Positions 8,295 through 19,937 of a stretch of DNA of 35,561 bases are shown piece after piece; positions within the stretch are counted from its first letter, which is position 1; each line of letters opens with the position of its first letter. The translations under genes were made by a program, and so were the position numbers. Source of the DNA: Xenophilus sp. L33. Lineage in GTDB: Bacteria; Pseudomonadota; Gammaproteobacteria; Burkholderiales; Burkholderiaceae_C. Location of the stretch: positions 19,614 through 55,174 of the forward strand of contig NZ_LMUW01000073.1 of NCBI RefSeq assembly GCF_009765735.1, written 5' to 3'. The notes under the pieces were generated by a model. The model was not told where the DNA came from. It did no database searches and saw only the letters and a list, made by a program, of their open reading frames with translations.

Positions 8295-9206
8295 ATGACC
8301 GAATTCACCAAGACCCCCGGCTGGCTCGACTGGTACGCCGGCCCGAGCAAGCCGAAGTTCAAGCTGCCGCCCGGCAGCGTCGACGCGCATTGCCACGTGT
8401 TCGGCCCTGGCAACGAATTCCCGTTCGCGCCGGAACGCAAGTACACGCCCTGCGACGCCAGCAAGGCGCAGCTGTTCGACCTGCGCGACCACCTCGGCTT
8501 CGACAAGAACGTGATCGTGCAGGCCACCTGCCACGGCGCAGACAACAGCGCCATGGTCGATGCGCTCAAGCATTCGAACGACCGCGCCCGCGGCATCGCG
8601 ACGGTCAAGCGCAGCGTCACCGACCAGGAACTGCAGGACATGCACGCCGCCGGCGTGCGCGGCGTGCGCTTCAACTTCGTCAAGCGGCTGGTCGACTTCA
8701 CGCCGAAAGACGAGCTGATGGAAATCGCCGGGCGCATCGCGCCGCTCGGCTGGCACGTGGTCATCTACTTCGAGGCGGTCGACCTGCCGGAGCTGTGGGA
8801 CTTCTTCACCGCGCTGCCGACGACCGTGGTGGTCGACCACATGGGCCGGCCCGACGTCGGCAAGCCGGTCGACGGTCCGGAGTTCGAGCTGTTCATCAAG
8901 TTCATGCGCGAATACCCGAACGTCTGGTCGAAGGTGAGCTGCCCCGAGCGCCTGAGCGTGTCCGGCCCGCCGGCGCTCAACGGCGAGCAGAACGCCTACC
9001 GCGACGTGGTGCCCTTCGCCCGCCGCATCGTCGAGACCTTCCCGGACCGCGTGCTGTGGGGCACCGATTGGCCGCATCCGAACCTCAAGGACCACATGCC
9101 CGACGACGGCCTGCTGGTCGACTTCATCCCGCACATCGCGCCGACGGCCGAATTGCAGCGCAAGTTGCTGGTCGACAACCCGACCCGTTTGTATTGGGGG
9201 AAATGA
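8295..9206 (+). CDS. pmdD: 2-pyrone-4,6-dicarboxylate hydrolase (LigI/PmdD)
   Basis: 303-residue amidohydrolase-superfamily lactonase that opens 2-pyrone-4,6-dicarboxylate to 4-oxalomesaconate. Motifs are VDAHCHVFGPG near residue 30, GVRGVRFNFVKRL, VVDHMGRPD and the C-terminal WGTDWPHPN, which carries the catalytic Asp of the family. Characterised LigI works without a bound metal despite its amidohydrolase fold. The start at 8295 is 11 bp after the aldolase stop. A longer in-frame extension would lie inside pmdF and is rejected. It is followed after 1 bp by pmdA. Confidence 0.95.
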   Translation: MTEFTKTPGWLDWYAGPSKPKFKLPPGSVDAHCHVFGPGNEFPFAPERKYTPCDASKAQLFDLRDHLGFDKNVIVQATCHGADNSAMVDALKHSNDRARGIATVKRSVTDQELQDMHAAGVRGVRFNFVKRLVDFTPKDELMEIAGRIAPLGWHVVIYFEAVDLPELWDFFTALPTTVVVDHMGRPDVGKPVDGPEFELFIKFMREYPNVWSKVSCPERLSVSGPPALNGEQNAYRDVVPFARRIVETFPDRVLWGTDWPHPNLKDHMPDDGLLVDFIPHIAPTAELQRKLLVDNPTRLYWGK

Positions 9207-11415
<2,209 letters not shown>

Positions 11416-11419
<4 letters not shown>

Positions 11420-12413
11420 AGGCGCGGCCCCTCGGACCCTTCCAGGTCAGCGAGATCGGCCTCGGCTGCATGAACCTCAGCCACGCCTACGGCACGCCGC
11501 CGTCGGCGGAGCAGGGCGAGCGTGTGCTGCTGGCGGCGCTCGACGCCGGCGTCACCCTGTTCGACACCGCGGCGCTCTACGGCTTCGGTGCCAACGAGAA
11601 GCTGGTCGGGCGCGTGCTGAAGGCCCATCGCAACCGCTTCACGCTGGCCACCAAGTGCGGCATGGCGGGTGTCGACGCCGGCGACGGCGTCAAGCGCGTG
11701 ATCGACGGCCGGCCGGAGGCCATCCGCCGGGATTGCGAGAACAGCCTGCGCAACCTGCAGACTGACGTCATCGACCTCTACTACCTGCATCGCTGGGACA
11801 AGAAGGTGCCGATCGAGGACAGCGCCGGCGCCATCGCCGAGCTGGTGAAGGCCGGCAAGGTGCGCGCGCTGGGCCTGTCGGAAGTGTCTGCCGCGACCCT
11901 GCGCCGGGCCCATGCGGTGCATCCGGTGAGCGCGGTGCAGACCGAGTATTCGCTCTGGACGCGCAACCCCGAGATCGCGGTGCTCGAGGCCTGCCGCGAG
12001 ATCGGCGCCGCCTTCGTGGCCTTCAGCCCGGTGGCGCGCGGCTTCCTGTGCGACGGCCTGCACGACGTGGGCGGCCTCGACGCCAAGGACATCCGCCGCT
12101 CGATGCCGCGCTTCTCGCCCGACACTACGCGGCCAACCTGAAGCTGCTGCCGTCCTACCGGGCGCTGGCGCGCGAGGCCGACTGCACGCCGGCGCAGCTT
12201 GCGCTGGCCTGGCTGCTGCACAAGGCGCCGCACATCGTGCCGATTCCGGGCACCACCAGCGTGCCCCATTTGCTGGAAGACCTGGCCGCGTCGGATGTGA
12301 AGCTCTCCGCCGCATTGATCGGCAAGGTCGAAGCATTGATCGGCCAGGCGAGCGTGACCGGGCATCGGTACAACGCGCAGAGCGCGGGCGAGGTGGATAC
12401 CGAGGAGTTCTGA
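11416..12413 (+). pseudogene. aldo/keto reductase, broken by a one-base frameshift
   Basis: The first 235 residues (11416-12120) form an aldo/keto reductase: the catalytic Asp and Tyr in FDTAALYGFGANE, the Lys in LATKCGM and the His in YYLHRWD are all present. After MPRFSP at 12120 the frame reads a short nonsense tail to a TGA at 12139-12141. The missing C-terminus continues in another frame as HYAANLKLL, AQLALAWLL and PIPGTTSVPHL, ending at 12413. One base deleted near 12121-12124 (GACAC in place of an expected GANCAC) explains this. The two halves together have normal family length and the C-terminal part shows no other damage, so the event is recent or a sequencing error. The start overlaps the pmdC stop (ATGA), so it is the last gene of the pmd operon. 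Its substrate is unknown. Confidence 0.85.
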
Positions 12414-12416
12414 CGC

Positions 12417-13919
<1,503 letters not shown>

Positions 13920-13920
13920 T

Positions 13921-13935
13921 TGAAACTTAATTCCA
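13921..13935 (-). promoter_or_regulatory. IclR-type operator-like dyad upstream of the esterase (site a)
   Basis: Read on the minus strand the 15-mer is TGGAATTAAGTTTCA, matching the E. coli IclR consensus form TGGAA-N5-TTCCA with one arm mismatch. It ends one base before the esterase ATG. The same form occurs at 16966, 17064 and 24795. A poor -35 (TTCGCT, 13953-13948) and -10 (TTAAGT, 13930-13925) would place the start of transcription at or beside the ATG. Confidence 0.5.
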
Positions 13936-13997
13936 TTGAACGGCGACAGCGAAAGCCGGGTGTCGCCTCCCGGCTGGTTGCTCGGTCTCGCGTCGGC

Positions 13998-14855
13998 TCA
14001 GTGCCCGAGCGAAGGCCCCTGCGGCGCATCGGCCAGCCGGCGCCGCACCTCGGCCGCCAGCTCGACCAGCTTCTTGCCGTTGCGCACCATCACTTCCTGG
14101 CTGAGGTTGGACGAATGGCCTTGCGAGTTGATCGCCAGGATCGTGTGGCCGTCGCCATGGATGAAGGGCACCGCGACCGAATGGGTGGTCGGCCGGAGGG
14201 TGCCGGCTGCGATGCAGAAGCCGCGCGTCTGCACCTGGCTGACCGCGTCTTCCAGCTCGTCGTGCAGCCGCGACCAGTCGCGCTTGTAGTAGTCGCGCAT
14301 CTCGACGTAGAAGGCTTCGCGCTGCTGCGGGTGCATGCCGGCGACGCAGGCGCGCCCCATGGCGGTGCGCACCACCGGCACCCGGAAGCCGGGCCGCTGC
14401 AGCCGGTTCGGATTGGCTTCGCCGAGCGCGTATTCGAGGTAGAGCACGCTCATGCCTTCCTGCACGCCGAGGCCGACATTGGTCTTGGTCTTGAGCGCCA
14501 GCTCGACCATCAGCGGCCGCGCGATCGGCGGCACCAGCTGGCTCGCCAGGTACGGATAGGCCAGGCCGATGACGCCGGAGGCCAGCTCGTACTTGCCGAA
14601 CTCGGCGCGGTAGCGCAGGTAGCCGAGCCGGGTGAGGGTGAAGGTAAGGCGCGAGACGGTCGACTTGGGCAGGCCCGTCAGCTCGGCGATCTCGAGGTTG
14701 CCGAGCAGCTTGAGGTCGATCTGGAAGGCGCGCAGGATCGCCAGGCCACGAGCCAGCGCGTTGTTGAAACGCGGATCCTCGTCCTCCGTCTTGATCTGGA
14801 TGCCTTCGGAATAATCGGGCAACGCGATCTTGTCTTTGCGACTGGGACGACCCAA
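13998..14855 (-). CDS. IclR-family transcriptional regulator
   Basis: IclR regulator of about 285 residues. The N-terminal winged helix has ARGLAILRAF, then IAELTGLPKSTVSRLTFTLTRLG as recognition region (about residues 30-80). The effector domain follows (about 90-275), including MGRACVAGMHPQQREAFY and RPTTHSVAVPFIHGDGHTI. I chose the TTG at 14855, reading LGRPSRKDK, because AAGGAG stands 7 bases upstream. Starts further upstream would encode a Ser/Arg-rich tail without family character. It lies between the ring-cleavage/reductase genes and the esterase. Four dyads resembling IclR sites occur in front of genes of this block and of the Rieske operon, making this protein the likely common regulator. 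The family contains both repressors and activators. Confidence 0.9.
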   Translation of the reverse strand: MGRPSRKDKIALPDYSEGIQIKTEDEDPRFNNALARGLAILRAFQIDLKLLGNLEIAELTGLPKSTVSRLTFTLTRLGYLRYRAEFGKYELASGVIGLAYPYLASQLVPPIARPLMVELALKTKTNVGLGVQEGMSVLYLEYALGEANPNRLQRPGFRVPVVRTAMGRACVAGMHPQQREAFYVEMRDYYKRDWSRLHDELEDAVSQVQTRGFCIAAGTLRPTTHSVAVPFIHGDGHTILAINSQGHSSNLSQEVMVRNGKKLVELAAEVRRRLADAPQGPSLGH

Positions 14856-14955
14856 GACCCCTCTCCTTGTTCGAATGCGTGACTGCGCCAAGCGCGCCGG
14901 CGATTCTAGCAACGAGGTCTCTCGGGTCCGGTCGAGCATGGCGGCACTGCTCCGG

Positions 14956-15939
14956 CTAGAGGTCGAGCACCAGCTCATCGCCGAGGCAGCCCGAGCAGCA
15001 GATCATCATGACGTCGTTGCGGGCCCGCTCCTGGGCCGACAACAGGCTGTCGCGATGGTCCGGCACGCCGCGCAGCACGCGGGTCTCGCAGGTGCCGCAG
15101 ATGCCTTGCTCGCACGAAGCCTGCACCTCGACGCCGGCTTCGCGCAGCGCATCGAGGATGGTCTGGCCGGCCAGCACCGGGATGCTGCGCTGGGACGCTG
15201 CCAGCCGCACCGTGTAGCCGCCGCCCAGCGCCAGCGGCGCGATCGGCGTGAAGCGCTCGACATGCACCGTGGCCGGGTCGCGGCCGGAAGCGGCCGCCTC
15301 GAAGGCGTCGAGCATCGGCGCCGGGCCGCAGCAATAGAGCTGTGCGCCTGCCGGCGCGGCGCGCACGATCGAGGCAATGTCGAGCAGGCCGCCGCGCTCG
15401 GCGTCGACGTGCAGGTGCGTGTGCAAGGCTTCCAGCTGGTCGAGCAGCGCGGCCTCGCGTCGTTCGCGCACGCTGTAGTGCAGCTCCCAGGACCGGCCTT
15501 GGGCGCGCAGCCGCGCGGCCATGCAGGCGATCGGCGTGATCCCGATGCCGCCGGCGATCAAGATCGAAGGCGCATCGCCCGCGGCCAGCTCGAAGTTGTT
15601 GCGCGGGCCGCCGACCTCGACCTGGGTGCCGACCCGCAGCTGATCGTGCATGAAGACCGAGCCGCCGCGGCTGGCCGGATCGCGCTTGACGCCGACCACG
15701 TAGCAGGAGCGGTCCTCCGGCGGATTGACCAGCGAATACTGGCGCACCAGGCCACCAGCCAGGTGCAGGTCGACGTGGGCGCCGGGCGTGAAGGGCGGCA
15801 GCGGCTCGTCGCCTTCGGCCCGGCGGAACTCGTACAGGTGGATGCCGCGCGCGGCGTAGCGGATGGCGGTCAGCAGCAGCGACAGCGTGCCCGTGCCTTC
15901 GGCTTCGGCGGCCACTGCCGGTTCGGCCTGCGCGTTCAA
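14956..15939 (-). CDS. phthalate-dioxygenase-type reductase (FMN, NADH, 2Fe-2S)
   Basis: Electron-transfer reductase of 327 residues for a Rieske oxygenase, of the phthalate dioxygenase reductase / VanB type. In order it has the flavin motif RQYSL (residues 66-70), the nucleotide motif GGIGITP (130-136) and YCCGPAPML (202-210). A C-terminal plant-type ferredoxin domain has Cys276, Cys281, Cys284 and Cys314 in the CX4CX2CX29C pattern. The start is inferred as a TTG at 15939 overlapping the stop of the LigB-like gene (TTGA); a GTG eight codons later is an alternative. No oxygenase gene is adjacent. The only Rieske oxygenase in the window is at 20970-22322, and both operons carry the same operator-like dyad, so I infer they are partners. 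Confidence 0.9.
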   Translation of the reverse strand: MNAQAEPAVAAEAEGTGTLSLLLTAIRYAARGIHLYEFRRAEGDEPLPPFTPGAHVDLHLAGGLVRQYSLVNPPEDRSCYVVGVKRDPASRGGSVFMHDQLRVGTQVEVGGPRNNFELAAGDAPSILIAGGIGITPIACMAARLRAQGRSWELHYSVRERREAALLDQLEALHTHLHVDAERGGLLDIASIVRAAPAGAQLYCCGPAPMLDAFEAAASGRDPATVHVERFTPIAPLALGGGYTVRLAASQRSIPVLAGQTILDALREAGVEVQASCEQGICGTCETRVLRGVPDHRDSLLSAQERARNDVMMICCSGCLGDELVLDL

Positions 15940-16922
15940 CGCCAGACCGCGAAGCACAGCCCGGTGCCGGTACCGGCCGGCGTGCGATAGGCGGGGATGT
16001 ATTCGATCGACTCGAGCGCCAGGTGCTCGACGGCGCCGGCCATGCAGATCCAGTTGCGGATCTCCGAGTTGCCGGAATTGAGCTGCGCGCGCGGCAGGTC
16101 GTACAGCGCCTGCGCATCGCGCGACTGCAGCGCGCGGATGATGCCGCGGTCGAGCGTCTCGTCGATCGTGAAGTGGCTGAGGCCGCCGGAGGCGACGATG
16201 CCGACCCGGGCGTCGCGCGGCAGGCTCTCGACCGCACGCCGCACTTCCTGGCCGAGCCGGTGGCAGCGCCTCGGCGTCGGCTGGTTGGGCGGGAAGTAGG
16301 TGTTGAGGAAGATCGGCAGCACCGGCACCGTGGCGCCGTTCAGGAGCCGGTTGTGCACGAAGCCGAAGGCATGGCCTTCGCCGTAGCCGTCGGCGATGGT
16401 GTCGGCCACCGACACGTCGAACTCGCGCTCCACCAGGTGATCGATCAGGTGCAGCGCCAGTTCGGCATCGACCGGATAGTCCTTGGGCGTCTCGCGTTCG
16501 TAGTAGCGGGCAGCGGCGGCGCGGGACCAGTCGGGGCCCGGATGGTTGGCGGCCAGCGGGACGTTGCGGATGCTCTTGCCGTGGTAGACCAGCATCGAAG
16601 GCAGGTTGTCGGTGTGGTAGAGCTCCTTCTGGTCGTCGCCGACGACGATCAGTGTGTCCAGCTCGGCCTCGCGCAGCACCCGGGCCAGCCGCTCGACCTG
16701 CACCGCGGCGTCGGCGTGGCGCTTCGCCAGGACCTCGGGCAGCAGCTCCCGGGCGATGCTGTCGCCGGCAATGCGCGCCAGTTCGTCGTAGTCGACCGGA
16801 CGGCCTTCCTTGGTGAGGTGGGCACGGGCGCGGTCGCGTTCGATGAAGCGGGTCCAGTCCGCGAGGGGGGCGTTCAGCATCGGGGTGTGCGAGGAACCGA
16901 TGCCGAGGACGATCTTTGCCAT
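15936..16922 (-). CDS. class III (LigB-superfamily) extradiol dioxygenase
   Basis: 328-residue LigB-fold dioxygenase, longer than PmdB and without a separate alpha subunit gene. His12 (SSHTPML), His184 (GHAFGFVH), His250 (GGLSHFT) and Glu287 (NSEIRNW) match the LigB active-site residues. The second Fe ligand region reads VVGDDQKELY, placing Gln98 where LigB has His in NDH. My recollection is that GDDQxE is typical of the 3-O-methylgallate 3,4-dioxygenase (DesZ) branch, which is therefore my best guess; other LigB-like branches are possible. It is the first gene of the minus-strand block with the reductase, IclR and esterase. An operator-like dyad containing a perfect TATAAT lies about 50 bp upstream. 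Confidence 0.85.
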   Translation of the reverse strand: MAKIVLGIGSSHTPMLNAPLADWTRFIERDRARAHLTKEGRPVDYDELARIAGDSIARELLPEVLAKRHADAAVQVERLARVLREAELDTLIVVGDDQKELYHTDNLPSMLVYHGKSIRNVPLAANHPGPDWSRAAAARYYERETPKDYPVDAELALHLIDHLVEREFDVSVADTIADGYGEGHAFGFVHNRLLNGATVPVLPIFLNTYFPPNQPTPRRCHRLGQEVRRAVESLPRDARVGIVASGGLSHFTIDETLDRGIIRALQSRDAQALYDLPRAQLNSGNSEIRNWICMAGAVEHLALESIEYIPAYRTPAGTGTGLCFAVWR

Positions 16923-16965
16923 GTGGGGATGCTTCCCGTGTAGTTGGAACAGTGTCTCTCGATTT

Positions 16966-16980
16966 CGGAATTATATTCCG
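16966..16980. promoter_or_regulatory. IclR-type operator-like dyad (site b)
   Basis: CGGAATTATATTCCG is a perfect dyad with arms CGGAAT/ATTCCG around TAT. It lies in the 189-bp gap between the divergent LigB-like and Bug genes. The minus-strand reading contains TATAAT, a consensus -10, directed towards the LigB-like gene, though no good -35 is seen at 16-18 bases. The form agrees with the IclR consensus and with sites a, c and d. Confidence 0.65.
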
Positions 16981-17045
16981 TTCGTGTTTTTTCGAGGGAG
17001 CGCCGGCGATCATCATGCGGCAATGTCCGGCGCATGGAAACTCGT

Positions 17046-17074
17046 TTGACATCGACACGTTTTCGGAAGCTAAT
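17046..17074 (+). promoter_or_regulatory. sigma-70 promoter of the second Bug gene
   Basis: A perfect -35 TTGACA (17046-17051) is followed after 17 bases by GCTAAT (17069-17074) as -10. Transcription would begin near 17081, giving a leader of about 30 bases with GGAG at 17101-17104 before the GTG start at 17112. The -10 lies inside operator-like site c, so a bound protein would block the polymerase. Confidence 0.6.
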
Positions 17075-17078
17075 TCCA
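17064..17078. promoter_or_regulatory. IclR-type operator-like dyad (site c)
   Basis: CGGAAGCTAATTCCA has the arms CGGAA and TTCCA separated by five bases, the same 15-base form as sites a, b and d. It covers the -10 element of the promoter for the Bug gene at 17112. It lies 98 bases (centre to centre) from site b, so the two sites could cooperate across the divergent region. Confidence 0.6.
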
Positions 17079-17111
17079 TTAACAAGACCAGTCGATCGAC
17101 GGAGACACAGC

Positions 17112-18101
17112 GTGAGAGACACCCATTCGACCTCGCGCCGCAAGGCGCTGAAGAGCCTGGCCGCCGGCGCAGTGTGGCTCGGTGCCGGCGGCGTGCGCGC
17201 CGCCGAAGACAACACCGCCATCACCATCGTGGTCGGCGCCGCGTCATCGATGGACACCACCGCCCGGCTGATCGCCGAGCAACTGAAGGATTCGCTCGGT
17301 CGCCCGGCGATCGTGCTGTCCAAGCTGGGCGCGGGCCAGCGGGTGGCGCTGGGCGAGGTGCGCCATGCGAACCCCGACGGCCGCACCCTGCTGTTCGCGA
17401 CCAACGGGCCGTTCTCGATCTATCCGCACATCTACACGAAGCTCGAATACGACCCGGTGAAGGACTTCACGCCGATCGCCGGCGTTTCCGAGTTCGACGT
17501 CGCGGTCGCCACCGGACCGGCCACCGGCGCCACCAGCGTGAAGCAATGGATCGACTGGGCCAAGGCGCAGGGCAAGGACGTGGCCTACGGCTCGGCGCCG
17601 GGCAGCGGCTCGCTATCGAACTTCGTCGGCATCTCGATCGCGCTGGAGACGCACCTGCCGATGGAGCACGTGCCCTACAAGGACAGCGGCGTCGGCATCA
17701 TCGACCTGGCCGCCGGCCGGCTGCCGCTCATGATCACCGGCACCCAGCCGCTGGCCGAGATGCACAAGACCGGCAAGATCCGCGTGCTGGCGGTGTCGGG
17801 CGCACAGCGCAGCGTCCTGCTGCCGGACGTGCCGACCTTGAAAGAGAGCGGCATCGACGTCGCCAGCAGCACCTTCACCGGCCTCTTCGGGCCGCCCGGC
17901 ATGTCGCCGCAGCTCATCAAGAGCCTGCACGACGCGATCGCGCCGATGTTCACCCGCGCCGACATGCTCGATCGCTTCAAGGCCCAGGGCATGACGCCGG
18001 CCTACCGCACCGGCAGCGAACTGGCCGCGGCGATGGACAAGGAAAGCCAGCGCTTCGCGACGCTGGTGAAGGCCAGCGGGTACGTGCCGCAGGAGTCGTA
18101 G
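17112..18101 (+). CDS. Bug/TctC-family periplasmic solute receptor (2 of 5)
   Basis: Bug receptor of 329 residues. The GTG at 17112 gives MRDTHSTSRRKALKSLAAGA, a leader with a twin-arginine (SRRxxxK) motif ending in VRA. GGAG 7 bases upstream supports this start over an in-frame ATG at 16944. Family motifs are VVGAASSMDTTARLIAEQL, VLSKLGAGQRVALGE, IYPHIYTKLEYDPVKDFTPI and VPTLKESGI. It is closely similar to the receptors at 19938 and 23211, much more so than to those at 3754 and 27051. It is divergent from the LigB-like operon and shares operator-like sites with it, so it probably captures the substrate of that pathway. No TctAB partner is seen. Confidence 0.9.
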   Translation: MRDTHSTSRRKALKSLAAGAVWLGAGGVRAAEDNTAITIVVGAASSMDTTARLIAEQLKDSLGRPAIVLSKLGAGQRVALGEVRHANPDGRTLLFATNGPFSIYPHIYTKLEYDPVKDFTPIAGVSEFDVAVATGPATGATSVKQWIDWAKAQGKDVAYGSAPGSGSLSNFVGISIALETHLPMEHVPYKDSGVGIIDLAAGRLPLMITGTQPLAEMHKTGKIRVLAVSGAQRSVLLPDVPTLKESGIDVASSTFTGLFGPPGMSPQLIKSLHDAIAPMFTRADMLDRFKAQGMTPAYRTGSELAAAMDKESQRFATLVKASGYVPQES

Positions 18102-18353
18102 CAGTTCGAGAACCTTCGGCTGCGGTTTCCTGCTCGCTAGCCGCTTTCCTGAACGCGTCGCTCGGACTTGCCGGCCGGGTGCATTCCAATCTCAAGCCGA
18201 CTGGTCGCCCGGTCGCAGCCTTGCTATCAAACCGAAAAATCTCTTAGCGACGGAGAGCCTTCCTATTGCCCCGCGATTTGCGATCGGTGCTAATCCCTGC
18301 GGCCTCGTGTTACGCGAAAGCCAGAAAACCAATTCATGACGCAGGAGGCGAAC

Positions 18354-18836
18354 GTGGCGCAGGATATCTTCTTGAAGTTGACGGGGATCAGTGGGGAATC
18401 GCAGGATTCAAACCATCCGAACGAAATCGATGTGCTTCGCTGGCAATGGTCTGTCACTCAGGTGTCGAGCATGCACTCGGGCAGCGGCGGCGGTTCCGGC
18501 AAGGCGACTGTCGGCGATCTGACCTTCGATCACTACGTGGACAGGTCCAGTCCCAACCTGATGAAATATTGCCTGACGGGCAAACCCGTCGCCAACGCAA
18601 CTCTGGTCGCGAGAAAAGCCGGAGGCGTTGCGTTGGAGTACCTCAAGATTTCAATGGATGAAGTCATCGTGACACTCGTGGCACCAGCGGGAGCCGATTC
18701 CATGGACCGGGTCAGGGAAAAGGTTGGCCTTTCTTTTTCCAGAGTGAGGCAGGAATACGTCGTTCAGGATCAACGCGGTGGCTCCTCTGGTACCGTGGCC
18801 GCCGGCTTCGATGTCAAGGCAAACAAGGAAATTTAA
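18354..18836 (+). CDS. hcp: Hcp-family type VI secretion protein
   Basis: 160-residue Hcp, the ring protein that stacks into the inner tube of the type VI secretion system and can carry effectors through its pore. It starts MAQDIFLKLTGISGESQD, the standard Hcp opening, and has DVLRWQWSVTQ, VGDLTFDHYVDRSSPNLMKY and ISMDEVIVT. The GTG at 18354 is chosen because AGGAGG lies 5 bases upstream; an ATG at 18336 would precede the ribosome site. Base composition drops to about 45-55 percent GC in this and the next gene, against high 60s around them. No other T6SS structural gene is in the window. The next two genes look like its effector and immunity partner. Confidence 0.93.
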   Translation: MAQDIFLKLTGISGESQDSNHPNEIDVLRWQWSVTQVSSMHSGSGGGSGKATVGDLTFDHYVDRSSPNLMKYCLTGKPVANATLVARKAGGVALEYLKISMDEVIVTLVAPAGADSMDRVREKVGLSFSRVRQEYVVQDQRGGSSGTVAAGFDVKANKEI

Positions 18837-18845
18837 GAAGATCAC

Positions 18846-19454
18846 ATGCTTTACATCACCGATGACGGGCACGTCGACGCAGGGACGAGAGTCAAGATGA
18901 ACATCATTCCGAACATAGAAAACGGAAGGCTCGGCAAAGTGAATGGAATAGTGGTTCACCAAACCGGAGGCGCTACAAAGGACGGCGCATTTGCCAGCTA
19001 CAGAGCGCCGAAAGCGAACGGAGCTCATTTCTTGATCGACAAGGACGGTCAGATTTATCAGACCGCGTCGCTGGCTCGAATCACTCATCACGTCGGGATG
19101 ATGCGATCTCGTTGCGTGGAAACGCATCAGTGCTCAGCTGCCGAATTCAAACGCATGCACAGCCTCGAAAAGGCATGGAAGCCGGATGAGATCTCGACCA
19201 TCGAGAGAAGAAAATCGTTTCCCGATCGCTTTCCGTCCAACGCAGACGCCATCGGAATCGAGCTTGTCGGCGAGTCCCCTGGCCCGAAGGGACGAGAAGT
19301 TTTCGTGGATGTGACGGTAGCGCAGTCAGTTTCGCTGAGGTGGCTCGTGGCGGAGCTGACGCAGACATTGGGTGTATCCATGCAAGAGGTCTACAGGCAT
19401 CCGGATATCGCAAGAAAGAACCGGACCGAGGCTGGTTCAGCAACATGGAATTGA
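18846..19454 (+). CDS. peptidoglycan amidase, probable type VI effector
   Basis: Zn-dependent N-acetylmuramoyl-L-alanine amidase (Amidase_2/AmpD fold) of 202 residues. Visible candidates for the Zn site are His38 (IVVHQTGG), His185 (YRHPDIARKN) and Glu195 in the following KNRTEAGS, where AmpD has Asp. AHFLIDKDGQIYQ and IGIELVGESP (Glu139) are further family marks. There is no signal peptide, which fits a toxin delivered into the prey periplasm by secretion rather than by Sec. It lies 9 bp after hcp, has the same low GC, and overlaps the next gene by 10 bases. These points make an Hcp-carried, wall-degrading effector likely. A housekeeping recycling amidase is less likely given the context. 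Confidence 0.88.
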   Translation: MLYITDDGHVDAGTRVKMNIIPNIENGRLGKVNGIVVHQTGGATKDGAFASYRAPKANGAHFLIDKDGQIYQTASLARITHHVGMMRSRCVETHQCSAAEFKRMHSLEKAWKPDEISTIERRKSFPDRFPSNADAIGIELVGESPGPKGREVFVDVTVAQSVSLRWLVAELTQTLGVSMQEVYRHPDIARKNRTEAGSATWN

Positions 19455-19888
19455 AGGTGACGGTGCCGCCAAAGCTCTGTGGAATTGGCATGCTGATGCT
19501 CGTCCTTGGGCTGCCGAGCCATGTCAGCGCTCGAACGATTCTCAGGGTCTCGGTTTCACAATCAGGCCTGAGCGCTGAGCCGGACGACGCGAATCTCACG
19601 CGAGCCTGCAAGCGGTTCAAGCCCACAGCCAAGCAAGTCCAGGCTTTCTTCTCAAAGGCGTATCCGGTCCGGAGGAGCTACGCGGTCCACGAGCGCTATT
19701 CGGGGTGCTACGCCACCGGAACCGTCGTGTTCAGTGAATCGGGCGAGGCTCGTTGGTCGCTTTCTTCTGGCGGTGCCGCCACGATCGAGTGGGACACGGC
19801 TGAAATCGTCGATGTCTTCTATCCAAGGTACGGCTGGCACGACCCGAATGCCTGCACCTATGGCTCGGCGAGCGCAGGCGATTGCTGA
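19445..19888 (+). CDS. probable periplasmic immunity protein for the amidase effector
   Basis: 147-residue protein of no family I recognise. The ATG at 19445 gives a signal peptide (KLCGIGMLMLVLGLPSHVSA, residues 10-29) with a likely cleavage near residue 29. The mature part has four Cys (55, 88, 137, 147), enough for two disulfides, as expected in the periplasm. It overlaps the amidase by 10 bases. A small exported protein coupled directly behind a peptidoglycan-cutting effector is the usual place for its immunity partner, which protects the cell from sister attack. The role is inferred from position and export signal only. GC is lower than the flanking Bug genes. Confidence 0.7.
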   Translation: MELKVTVPPKLCGIGMLMLVLGLPSHVSARTILRVSVSQSGLSAEPDDANLTRACKRFKPTAKQVQAFFSKAYPVRRSYAVHERYSGCYATGTVVFSESGEARWSLSSGGAATIEWDTAEIVDVFYPRYGWHDPNACTYGSASAGDC

Positions 19889-19937
19889 CGACGTCGAGGT
19901 GATCGTTGCGGCTCCCGCCGCCTAAGTGGAACGCCCC

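Noticed and set aside
14856..14978. Upstream extension of the IclR gene to 14978
   Set aside because: The added 41 residues have no family character and overlap the reductase gene; the TTG at 14855 has AAGGAG at good spacing.
16944..17111. In-frame upstream extension of the second Bug gene from an ATG at 16944
   Set aside because: It would place both operator-like sites and the TTGACA promoter inside the coding region and put 56 residues before the signal peptide.
18102..18353. Possible terminator or attachment site left of the Hcp cassette
   Set aside because: The only dyad is GTTCGAGAAC, with four-base arms and no T run, and no repeat of the left edge was found at the right edge near 19.9 kb. 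I see nothing certain in this 252-base gap.
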